From Brachyhypopomus gauderio (Eukaryota; Chordata; Actinopteri; Gymnotiformes; Hypopomidae): a DNA stretch of 64,000 bases. This document shows positions 23,520 to 33,218 of the stretch, in pieces. The stretch is taken from positions 10,399,873 to 10,463,872 of the forward strand of contig NC_135222.1 of NCBI RefSeq assembly GCF_052324685.1. Direction: 5' to 3'. The position numbers were made by a program, and so were the translations under genes. The notes below the pieces were generated by a model, which was given only the letters and a program-made list of their open reading frames with translations, did no database searches and was not told the DNA's origin. The number at the start of each line of letters is the position of its first letter. The first letter of the stretch is position 1.

Positions 23520-25007
23520 AAATCAAATCAAATCAAAGTTTATTTGTATAGCGCTTTTCACAACACATGTTGTCACAAAGCGCTTTACAGGATTTAAAAG
23601 GTTAACAATACTATGGGTCCAGAACCCTAATGAGCAAGCCAAAGGCGACAGTGGCGAGGAAAAACTCCCTATGATGGTGGGGATTAGGAAGAAACCTCGG
23701 GAGAACCAAGACTCAAAAGGGAACCCATCCTCCATTGGGCGGCCCGTTAACACACAAATTACACAAAATACAGACAAATACACAAGTCACACACAAATCA
23801 CACAATCAGACTAAGTAAAGGTAAAAATGAAAGTTCTGGGTTTTGATATTGTCACTGTAAATGTCTGTTGATGAACGCCAGGCTTTCATTCCATGTCGGA
23901 GCAGCGATGCTAGTATTGTAGGCTCCGACTGCAATGTTACTCTCCAGGTGAACCTCGGAGAAAAGATACGAGATGTAGTAACTATGTAACAGATTAATCA
24001 AAGGCCAAACTAAACAGATGAGTCTTTAATCGAGTTTTAAACAATGAGACTGTGTCTGAGTCCCGAATAGAGGCAGGAAGATTATTCCACAATTGTGGAG
24101 CTTTAAAAGAAAAGGCTCTTCCACCTGCTGTGATCTTCTTGATCCTAGGAACAGTTAATAACCCTGCGTCCTGAGAGCGAAGTGAACGCGCTGGGTTATA
24201 TTGTTCAATAAGTTCACTAAGATAGTCTGGAGCTAAGCCATGCAGCGTTTTATATGTTAATAAAAGTATTTTATAGTCAATACGGAATCTAATTGGCAGC
24301 CAGTGTAATGACGATAGTACGGGACTAATGTGATCAAACTTTTTAGTTTTTGTTAAAACTCGTGCTGCTGCGTTCTGAACCAGCTGGAGTTTGTTTATCG
24401 ATTTACCAGAACATCCAGCTAGGAGACTGTTGCAATAATCTAAACGAGAGGATATGAATGCATGGATTAGTTTTTCTGCATCACTAATATTTAATATGTT
24501 TCTAATTTTGGCAATGTTGCGCAAGTGAAAGAACGCTACCCTAGTTATATTATTAATATGTGTATTGAATGAGAGATCTGGGTCTATTGTGATGCCAAAG
24601 TTCTTTACCTCTGCGCTGGGGGTTATAGTAAAAGAATGTAGATTCAATGCTACATTATGTATCTTGTCTCTCGCAGCCCTAGACCCAACTATTATTAATT
24701 CTGTTTTATCGGGATTTAGTGCTAGAAAGTTACACGCCATCCAATGTTTTATCTCTTCTACACATTTCTCAATCTTACTGTTTGCGCCTAAATCATCGGG
24801 TTTTGCAGATAAATATAGCTGAGTGTCGTCTGCGTAGGAATGGAAACTGATGTCATGCTTATGCATAATCTCGCCTAAGGGTAACATGTACAGTGTGAAT
24901 AGAAGTGGTCCTAGGACTGTCCCTTGTGGGACACCATATTTAACCTGCATAGATTTAGAGGTTTTATTATTAACACTTACACATTGGAAGCGGTCAGTTA
25001 AATATGA
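23520..25007 (-). mobile_element. Fifth layer: 5'-truncated L2-type LINE
   Basis: On the minus strand it carries the second half of an RT gene and a 3' end with GCGCTATACAAATAAA and a short GATTT repeat tail. TCGTC lies on both sides (23515-23519 and 25008-25012), and the host 39-bp minisatellite resumes exactly after it. Confidence 0.85.
23994..25006 (-). pseudogene. LINE reverse transcriptase, C-terminal half
   Basis: The frame contains VPQGTVLGPLLF, the catalytic YADDTQLY, LNPDKTELI, SRLDYCNSLL, LHWLPIRFRIDYKI and LWNNLPASIRDS, an order typical of the L2/CR1 group. It is open over about 318 codons to a stop at 23994, but the endonuclease and N-terminal RT are missing, so it is a truncated, non-functional copy. 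Confidence 0.9.
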
Positions 25008-25019
25008 TCGTCCACGCCG

Positions 25020-25340
25020 GTTCCTGTCTCCACGACCCAGGAGAGGTCGTCCACGCCGGCTCCTGTTCCCGCTGCCCGCCAGCGGACCCTGCCTGTTCCC
25101 GCTGCCCGCCAGCGGACCCTGCCTGTTCCCGCTGCCCGCCAGCAGACCCTGCCTGTTCCCGCTGCCCGCCAGCGGACCCTGCTTGTTCCCGCTGCCCGCC
25201 AGCGGACCCTGCCTGTTCCCGCTGCCCGCCAGCGGACCCTGCCTGTTCCCGCTGCCCGCCAGCGGACCCTGCCTGTTCCCGCTGCCTGTCTGCCGGCTCC
25301 TGTTCCCGCTGCCTGTCTGCCGGCTCCTGTTCCCGCTGAC
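25020..25340. repeat. 30-bp Pro-rich coding minisatellite
   Basis: About seven tandem units of CCTGTTCCCG + CTGCCCGCCA + GCGGACCCTG, followed by variant units. Thirty bases keep all frames open, which explains the long overlapping open frames here. Confidence 0.9.
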
Positions 25341-25961
25341 CGCCGCCCGGCCGCGCCTGTGCCCGCCGCCCGACCCCGCCTGTTCCCACTGCCCGCCAGC
25401 GGACCCCGCCTGTCACCACAGAGACTGTGCTGCCCACGTGTGGGCTTGGACTCAGTGTGTTGTCTGCTCCGCCCCGTGTTCCTGCCTCTATGCCTGTGCC
25501 CCCCTTGCTCCCGTGTTCCGTCCTTGTTTTTTTTTGGTTCCTGTCCCCGTGGTTGTGTCTGTTCGTGTCCATGTTCCTGTTCCTGTGTCTGTGTCCGGTG
25601 GTGTCGTCTCTGTCCCGGTCCCCATGTCTGTTCCCCAAGTCATCACTCACCTTGTTCCTGTCCCTGTCTCGGTTGTCCATAACGTCTTCGCCTCTGTGTT
25701 TGCCTCTGCCCTGTCCCCTGGCCCCACTCCCGTGTCTGTCCCCGGTCCTGTCCTGTCCAGCCCTGCTCCTGCCCCTTGCCCTGTCCGATCTCCCTGTGCC
25801 CCGTGTACCGCCATGCCCCAGCCCAGCTCCTGGCCGGTCTCTGGTTCCCCTGTCTCTGTCCTGCCTCTGTCTCCTTGTCCTGCTTTGTCCTGTCCAGGTC
25901 CGTTTTCCTGTCCTGTCTGCCCTTGCGTGCCCCAGAGTGGCACGCTTTGAGGGGGGGGTAC
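25341..25961 (+). other. 3' internal region of the non-autonomous LTR element
   Basis: Pyrimidine-rich, GTCCCTGTC-type sequence up to the G-run before the 3' LTR. Open frames are low-complexity and lack motifs. Confidence 0.5.
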
Positions 25962-26460
25962 TGTCACGTATGGCTACGCCCCCCTCTCCCTGCTGTCACT
26001 CCAATGTCTCTGTTATCGTGGTTCTGTCATTCCTTGCCCGTTTATCCCGCCCCGCTCGTTTGTTTTCGTGATTCCTTGTTTGTTACCACGCCCCGTGTTA
26101 TTACCGTCACCTGTCCCTCGTTAAATGTCATTGTATTTAAGTCCCAGTATTCCCCTAGTCTAGTTATCCGTGGTTTTGTTTGTGCTTTGTGCTTTCTGCT
26201 TGTGCTTCGTGCGTTGTATTCCCGTTGTGAGTATTTCTCATTTGCTGCCCTGTATTACCTGTTTGTTCCGCCGTTCTGAGTTTACCCGTGTTTCGTTTCC
26301 CGGTGTTCAGTATGTCGCTCTATGTTTCATGTTCGGACTCCCTTGACGATCTGACCCATGCATTCCTCCTCGACCCTGATTTTGGTATTCCCTTTATTAA
26401 ATCTCGCTCATCTCAGCGTTTGTGTCCGTCTCCTCGCTCCGTTGCTTATGCAACGTTACA
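25962..26460 (+). repeat. 3' LTR (499 bp)
   Basis: Direct repeat of 22086-22577, preceded by a polypurine run and followed by the duplicated CCCCG. Confidence 0.88.
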
Positions 26461-27105
26461 CCCCGAAAACTGTGACCTATCGAGATCTGTTACTCCTCAC
26501 TAGCCTGGGCAGCGGTCCGCTCGGATTACTGTTAGTATATCAATATATAGTAACGCACCGCTTTTAATGACCAGTAACGTCAACGGTGTTGTAACGACAA
26601 GAAAAGTAATTAATTATATTATCCCGTTACTGACAAAATGACGCCGTTATTCGCAACACTGCAGACAGGGGTAGGAACGAATGGAAGTGGGAAGCTAGGG
26701 GGGACCAGGGAGGAGGGAGGGGCTGGACGTGACATAAAGTAACTTGTAATCTAACGTGGTTACTTTTAAAATCAAGTAATATGTAAAGTATAAGTTACTT
26801 TTGAAAGCAGTAATCAGTCATCGGATTACTTTTTCAAGGTAAATAAGCCATCACTGCAACCGAGGCATGCAGAAGAGCATCTTTGAACGCACAACACGTC
26901 AAGCCTTGAGGCAGATGGGCTACAGCAGCAGAAGACCACACCGGGTGCCACTCCTGTAAATGATGCTAGGTCCTCCTTTTTTGCGAATCAAATTTTACTC
27001 TCCAAAAGAAACCCAAAGATTTTATTTAATACCATAAACAATATTGTAGCTCCTCCTCCTGTAGCACTGCCATGTCTTTCAGTCAATGACTGTAATAAGT
27101 TTAAT

Positions 27106-27999
27106 GTGTTTTTTGTGGAGAAGGTCATGGACATTAGGTCCAGCATTAAGCCAGTGGCAGGTGTTTCCTCTTCTAGCCGCCCACCTTCTCTTACTGTTTT
27201 GGATTCCTTTCAGCCTATCAGCTTAGAAGATCTGCTGGATGTAATTGTGAGGCTAAAGCCATCAAGTAGCTTCGTGGATGTGATACCCTCTTCATTATTG
27301 TTGAAGGTCCTACCTACCGTTGGCCCTGCTATATTGGCCATTGTAAATTCCTCACAGTTAACAGGTTGCTTTCCATCTTATTTTAAACACGCCACTGTTC
27401 AGCCTCTTTTAAAGAAATCAAATATAGACCCGGCTGTGCTTAAGAACTATAGGCCTATATCTAAGCTTCCTTTCTTATCCAAAATTTTAGAGAAGGTGGT
27501 GGCAAACCAACTGATTACAGTTTTAGAAAATCACAATTGCTACGACTCTTTACAATCTGGGTTTCAGAAGAGGCATTTTACAGAGACTGCTCTCCTGAGG
27601 GTCTCAAATGATCTTTTAATGTCTGCTGATGTCGATGACTGCTCTGTGTTGGTGCTGCTAGATCTCAGTTCTGCGTTTGATACCATTGATCATGAAATAC
27701 TGATAAATAGGTTACGTGACTGGGTGGGCATATCTGAAACAGCACTTGATTGGTTTATTTCTTATCTCACTGGGAGAAGTTTCTCAGTTACGATGGGAGA
27801 TTACACGTCTGAGGCAACCCCATTAACCTGTGGGGTTCCACAGGGTTCAGTTTTAGGGCCTTTGTGGTTTTCTTTGTACATGTTACCTTTGGGGCAGATT
27901 TTAAATAGTTTTAATATTTCCTATCATTTATTTGCTGATGATATTCAGCTTTATTTCTTTTTTAAACCAAGTGAGGTTCATAGTTTGTCAAACGATTAA
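27106..27999 (+). pseudogene. LINE reverse transcriptase, N-terminal and central part
   Basis: Contains [35 protein letters not shown] (first catalytic aspartate), [10 protein letters not shown] and FADDIQLYF (catalytic pair). The frame stops at 27999. A deletion or frameshift precedes the continuation at 28124. Confidence 0.88.
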
Positions 28000-28123
28000 G
28001 CCATATCTTGGGCTTCTTTCCTCTGCTGTCCACTCTAGCCCCTGAAATCTGGGAGTTATTTTCGATCAGTCTTTAGCATTTGATTCTCATGTTAAACAGC
28101 TGTCAAGATCCTGTTTCTTCCAC

Positions 28124-28645
28124 TTGAGTAAACTGAGATCTATGGTTTCAACAGCAGATCTAGAGATGCTGATCCATGTGTTTATTTCATCTCGCATAGA
28201 CTACTGTAATGCCTTGTTTTCATCTCTCAGTGTATCAGCTCATGGATGTTTACAGATAATTCAAAACGCTGCAGCGAGGTTACTGACCAAGTCAAGCAGA
28301 CGGTCTCGCATAACACCCATTTTAAAATCCTTACACTGGCTTCCTGTAGAATTCAGGATCCAGTTCAAGATTTTAACTTTAACATACAGAGCACTACACA
28401 ACACAGCTCCTGTGTATGTCGCTGACCTGCTCCACCCCTACACTTCATCGCGATCACTCAGGTCAAATAACCTGAGTTTACTGTCTGTGCCACGCTCATG
28501 TCTAAAGACTCGTGGAGACCGAGCGTTTAAGGTGGTTGCTCCAAAACTGTGGAACACACTTCCTCCACATTTAAGATCAGCTGACTCTGTGGATACTTTT
28601 AAAAAACAGCTAAAGACTTTCCTTTTTACGCAGGCATTTAGTTAG
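28124..28645 (+). pseudogene. LINE reverse transcriptase, C-terminal part
   Basis: Continues the same element in another frame: SRIDYCNALFSSL, QNAAARLLTK, LHWLPVEFRIQFKI and LWNTLPPHLRSADS, matching the C-terminal block of the L2-type copy at 23994. Confidence 0.88.
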
Positions 28646-29497
28646 TGGTGGAGGTTGCAGCCGTTGACCTTGTGCACTGTATTTTATGTATGTTTTATAG
28701 TGTGTTTTTGTGTTTTTATTTTTTGTTATTTTCTTTTATTTTCCGTTGTAAAGCACTTTGTGGCTTGTGCCTGTGAGAAGTGCTATATAAATGAATTTTA
28801 CTTTTTTTACTTTTTTACTAAGAACAGGAAACTGAGGCTACAATTTGTACAGGCTCACCAAAATTGGACAACAGAAGATTGTAAAAACATTACCTGGTCT
28901 GATGAGTCTCGATTTCTGCTGCGACATTCAGATGGTAGGGTCAGAGTTTGGTGTTAACAAGATGCAAGCATGGATCCATCCTGCCTTGTATCAACAGTTC
29001 AGGCTGGTGGTGGTGCAATGGTGTGGAAGATATTTTCCAGGCACACTTTGGGCCCATTTGTACCAATTGAGCATTGTGTCAACAACACAGCCTACCTGAG
29101 TATTGTTCCTGACCATGTCCATCCCTTTATGACCACAGTGTACCCATCTTCTGATGACTACTTCCAGCAGGATAATGTGCCATGTGGATCATCTCAGACT
29201 GGTTTCTCGAACACAACGAGTTCACTGTAGTTGAATGGCCTCCACAGTCACCAGATATCAATCCAATAGAGCACCTTTTGGAAGTGGTAGAATGGGAGAT
29301 TTGCATCATGGATGTACAGTATAACAAATCTGCAGCAACTGCGTGATGCTATCATGTCAATATGGACCAGACTCTCTGAGGAATGTTTCCAGTACCTTGT
29401 TGAATCTATGCCACGAAGGATTAATGCAGTTCTGAAGGGAAAAAGGGGGCAAACCCAGTACTAGCAAGGTGTACCTAATAAAGTGGCCATTGAGTGC

Positions 29498-30720
29498 ATT
29501 TGGATGTCTTGGGTGCATACCAACCCACAAACTGAAATATGACAACCCAGTCAGAATTACCCTTTTCTCACATGTACCGTTCTTTTGTCAGGTGCAAAGG
29601 CCAGCACAATATGTTACATTGGCCTGAGATGCAGAGGACAGAAGAGCTGATGGAAAAGTTAATTTTTGATGCCTTGGTGTCTGACTGCTTTTTGACCCTG
29701 AGCAATAAAACCTAATGGAGTGATCAATACCAACGGTTTGAACGTAAACTGCAGACCAGGGAAATGTAAGTGTAAAACAATAACAATGCTTGTCAGGGCA
29801 AGCCCCAGCACTGCCCCGCCCATGACCACTAGAGGGCGCTCGCGGTCCTCTGTCAGGGCAGGTCCCACCACAACATATACGACTACCAGAGGGCGTTCTC
29901 AGTCTACGTCGCGCAATCAGCGAAAATGATCCGCAGCCGAATTTACTCCTTCTTAAGGAAGCCGGCTGCGGCTCATCTTTGCTGAGTTGTTTGGTCTTTC
30001 GAGCGGTCAGCCGGTATCGTGGTTTTCATTGCGTTACTCTCTGTGTTTTCTCTACAGTGTTTTTCTCTTCGCTTTCCCCTGTCTTTTCGAGTGTTCACTC
30101 CTGCACCCTTTGGGTCATTCTCAAGTTTTCTTCCCACTATATTCTTCCTATACAGTTTTTGGTTTAGTTAGGAAGGGTTTTATTTTTCGCCGCTTTTGGC
30201 TTGATTGTCAGTCCTTCCCTGACGGTTTTCGTTTCCTTACCTACTCTCTTGTATTCTCGTTGATCTTATTCCGCGTTCTTTGATTTGTTATTTCTATCGT
30301 TCCTGTTCAATTGATCTCCAGTTTCGCGTTGATCTCATTCCGCGTTCCTTAGTTGTGGGTTTTTAATTTGTTTTTCCTTTCTGGTTATCCTCTTCGCGTC
30401 ATCTCCACTCCGTGTTTTTGTTTTTCTCTAGTGAGTTATATTTCTTATTTTGTACTTACCTCGCGTCGAGTCTTCTCCGTGTTTTCCTTTGTTCTCCCTC
30501 GTTTTTTCCCCTTGGTGTATATTTTCTCAAGGGGGTTTTTCTTTTCGCGCTTTTACCGCATTCCTTTCTGGCGGAGGTTTCTGTTCATTGTTTTTTTATT
30601 TGTTTGTGGTTTGGCACTTGGGTCCTTATAACAAAACCTCAAGCGGTTTGTGCGCATTCGCACACCCCCGACTAACAATGCTAACTTGTTATATGGGTTT
30701 ATTTGGACATTTAGCACTAG
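29498..30720. other. No gene; two CTCF-like motifs then T-rich sequence
   Basis: 29826-29840 (CCACTAGAGGGCGCT) and 29884-29897 (TACCAGAGGGCGTT) resemble the CTCF core, same orientation, 58 bp apart. 30000-30600 is strongly T/C-rich with no convincing exon. It may be the 5' region of the LINE that follows or an unrecognised repeat. Confidence 0.45.
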
Positions 30721-30839
30721 CTAACACTAATGTGCAGGGGCCCCGCATTGAACAATACCTTGCACAGAATTGTTCGAGTCAGTCGGTTGAAGTCCAGCGG
30801 CAGGTTGAGAGTCTAGGTAATCAGTTAAGAGTCTAGGTA

Positions 30840-32284
30840 GGTGGTACCCCGCAACACTGAACGACAAAGAGCAGGTTGTAAAGTTAAGGAAGGAGTTGGG
30901 TGAGGCTATTAATAATATTGATAAGTCCTTTTTGCCAGGTAAATTAAAGTTGTGGTGTTTGCAGTTTGGATTGTTGCCTCGTTTAAGGTGGCCACTGACA
31001 GTGTATGATATTCCGATGACTGAAGTGGAGAGGCTAGAAAGGATTGTTAATAAGGCTGTAAGAAAATGGCTTGGGGTTCCACATTGTCTTAGTAGTGTGG
31101 CATGGTTTGGGAGAGGAGTGCTAGAACTGCCACTAACAAGCTTAGTTGAGGAGTTTAAATGTGCCAAGGTAGGCCGAGAAATGTTGTTGATAGGGTCGAA
31201 AGATGCACTGATCAAAGCAGCGGCACCAGTGACGTACAGGAAGAAAGTGGAATTCCCAAGAGGCTACTCAGGCAGCAAAGAGGGCGTTGGAGCATAGAGA
31301 GGTTATAGGGCAGGTGCAAAAAGGGAGGGCAGGACTAGGGCCAGGTGATACATGGAGGGCATTCAGCAAGGCCACATCACCTGAGAGAAGGTGAATGGTG
31401 ACTGGTTTTATTCGAGAGCAGGAGGAGGAAGTAAGATGAGCAAAAGCTGCAGGACAGAGTAAGCAGGGTCGGTGGATGAAATGGGAAAGTGTGGAGAAGA
31501 GGAGAATCACCTGGCAAGAGTTGTGGGCATTGGATGCAAGTCGTATAAAATTTCTTGTGGGAGCTACTTATGATGTGCTTCCAACTCCACAAAACCTTGG
31601 GCAGTGGTTAGGTGAGGATCCAACTTGTAAGCTATGTGCAGGAAGCACATCCTGTCGGCATGCAAGGTGAGTTTGTCACAGGGACGTTATACATGGAGGC
31701 ATAATCAGGTACTTAAATCATTGGCAGGTGCACTTGATAAGAAGCGGTTGGAAGTTAATGGCATGCCAGTTGCTAGTTCCAATAGAGTAATTAGGTTTGT
31801 GTGTGAGGGGCAGCATAGCAAGGAGCCAGCACAGTTTTCAAAAGTTGGTGGTAAGTGGGCTGATGCAAGAGATTGGAAACTGTTGGTTGATGTAGGCTGT
31901 AAATTGCAGGTTTCAGAGTGTATTGTAGTCACAAACTTGAGGCCAGATGTGTTGTATTCTGAAAGTAAGCGGATAGTGTATTTCATAGAGCTAACTGTTC
32001 CATTTGAAGACGAAGTTGATGCCGCATATGAAAGGAAAAGGTTGAAGTATGCAGATTTGGTGGCTGAGGTAAGAGAGCGGGGCTGGCAAGCACATATTAG
32101 ACCTGTAGAGGTAGGGGCTAGGGGTTTCGTGGCAAAGTCTGCCACAAGACTACTGGCTGGATTTAGAGGCTGTGCGATGAGAGTAGTGGTAGTGGTAAAG
32201 GAGTTGTCAGCGGTAGCTGAGAGATCTAGTCAGTGGGTGTGGCTAAGAAGGGCTGAGGTTAGGTGGGGTAAGGATAGTACTTGA
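30840..32284 (+). pseudogene. LINE with restriction-like endonuclease, C-terminal part of ORF
   Basis: Three frames form one decayed protein. 30896-31297 has LPRLRWPLTVYDIPMTEVERLE...RKWLGVPHCLSS, the region after RT. 31476-31670 has WQELWALDASRIKFLVGATYDVLPTPQNL and the first cysteines of a zinc knuckle (CKLC). 31634-32284 has GRYTWRHNQVL followed by the endonuclease core RPDVLYSES...FIELTVPFE. This C-terminal restriction-like enzyme marks the R2/NeSL/R4-Rex6 type of LINE. RT is absent and frameshifts separate the pieces. Confidence 0.8.
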
Positions 32285-33218
32285 AGAGTGGTGTGTGTGA
32301 TGTTGGGATATGAGTAGGATTGTCACTTGGCTTTTCCGATCGGGTAGCAGGGTTGTTAGTAAATTTTGTGATGGGCTACATTGTGAGCTTGGAGGGAGGT
32401 GGGTCTGGGACACCAGACTCCACTGATGAGCCTTCTGGAGGTGTTGGGGGCTCAATTAATTGAAAAACACCAACGAAGGGAGGTGCCTTCCTGATGACCC
32501 CAAGGAAAAGCTTGCAAGGTATTGTGTGTGTCCTTGTCACCTTGTTTTGAAGGTCAGTCCAGGTTTGTGTGGTGGTCTTAGTACTTGGCAGTTGAGGGAA
32601 TGGACCATGAACATAGTGCGCTGTGCTTCTGGATCCTTGTCGAGCCAGTATCAGATTGTAGTTGCTGCTGTGTTCTGTTCAAGCAACTAGTGTGTGCATA
32701 GGGTGTGTGAAATTTATCTTGTCTTCTTAGTAGTATTGGGTAGTTGAGACGATGGGTCATGAGCATAGTAGTAGGTATTATTAGATCATAGTCGTTGGTT
32801 GGTTAATACATCCTAGCCAAGCCTGTTGCATGCCTCCAGATGTTAGGTGCAGGAGTTTATCATCTTCCTGTATTATGTTAGTTACATGTAAGGTAATAGA
32901 TGACATTTTCTAGAAAGGCATTGGCGTTACTTGCTCTAGGATCCACAATAATGATAAGTATTAGTTTGCTAATAGATAACTATTAACTTTATCTTATCAA
33001 CACATAACAAATAACATGAGATGATGAACGATGATGCAGAATGAAAGCTGAGCAGGACTAAATGATGGTGAGGTCTTAAGGGCCATTTGAGACACAACTT
33101 CAAAATTGAAGCTCTGTTCACTTCTTCTTCTGTGCTCAACTTGACACAAAACTGAAATAGTCAATGTGACTATCAATGAGTTCATTTTAATGTTGTTTGT
33201 TAAATATCAGCATGGTAT
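32285..33218. other. No gene; probable LINE 3' region then intergenic
   Basis: 32285-32460 probably belongs to the LINE 3' untranslated region. Beyond that no exon, terminal repeat or low-complexity block stands out. Confidence 0.45.

Larger units (their letters stand above)
22086..26460 (+). mobile_element. Fourth layer: non-autonomous LTR retrotransposon with two LTRs
   Basis: LTRs 22086-22577 and 25962-26460 are near-identical, begin TGTCACG, end GTTACA, and are flanked by CCCCG on both sides (22081-22085 and 26461-26465). A G-run (25951-25958) serves as polypurine tract. The inside carries one Pro/Glu-rich frame with coding minisatellites and no protease, RT or integrase, so it must rely on another element's enzymes. 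An L2-type LINE is inserted at 23520. Confidence 0.88.
21415..26661. mobile_element. Third layer: hAT-like element split by an LTR retrotransposon
   Basis: Ends CAGTGTTGGGAACGTTAC and, inverted, CAGTGTTGCGAATAACG. The flanks are a perfect 8-bp CAGACAGG (21407-21414 and 26662-26669). Own sequence is 21415-22085 and 26461-26661, rich in GTTACTTT repeats, with no transposase. Confidence 0.85.
21279..26734 (-). mobile_element. Second layer: short LTR (about 200 bp) split by a hAT-like element
   Basis: Ends TGTAACG and CGTGACA with identical flanks TAAAG (21274-21278 and 26735-26739). The right portion reads, inverted, TGTCACGTCCAGCCCCTCCC, matching the start of the solo LTR at 18236. It is a shortened solo LTR with no internal genes of its own. 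Confidence 0.75.
21121..26856 (-). mobile_element. Outermost layer of a nested block: interrupted hAT-like element
   Basis: 21121-21273 and 26740-26856 are two halves of a hAT-like repeat that is whole at 42917-43862 in the opposite orientation (shared CCAATAAAGTGAGTATTG and terminal CCATCACTG). An LTR is inserted between them, duplicating TAAAG. The left end is truncated against LTR sequence at about 21120. Confidence 0.7.
26961..28816 (+). mobile_element. L2-type LINE fragment inserted in the Tc1 remnant
   Basis: Carries RT in two frames, then a 3' end with AAGTGCTATATAAATG. It is 5'-truncated and internally deleted. No clear target duplication was found. Confidence 0.8.
26865..29497 (+). 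mobile_element. Tc1-like transposon remnant split by a LINE
   Basis: 26865-26960 and 28820-29497 are pieces of one Tc1-like transposase gene. The first has GCATGCAGAAGAGCATCT. The second encodes TWSDESRFLLRHSDGRVRVW, a QQDN motif and SPDINPIEHL. The right terminus (GGTGTACCTAATAAAGTGGC) is preserved. Frameshifts and stops are scattered throughout, so it is inactive. Confidence 0.75.

Noticed and set aside
24994..25950. Long Pro/Ala- and Gln/Arg-rich frames on both strands
   Set aside because: Products of the 30-bp minisatellite and pyrimidine-rich LTR-element interior; the plus frame starts inside antisense LINE sequence.
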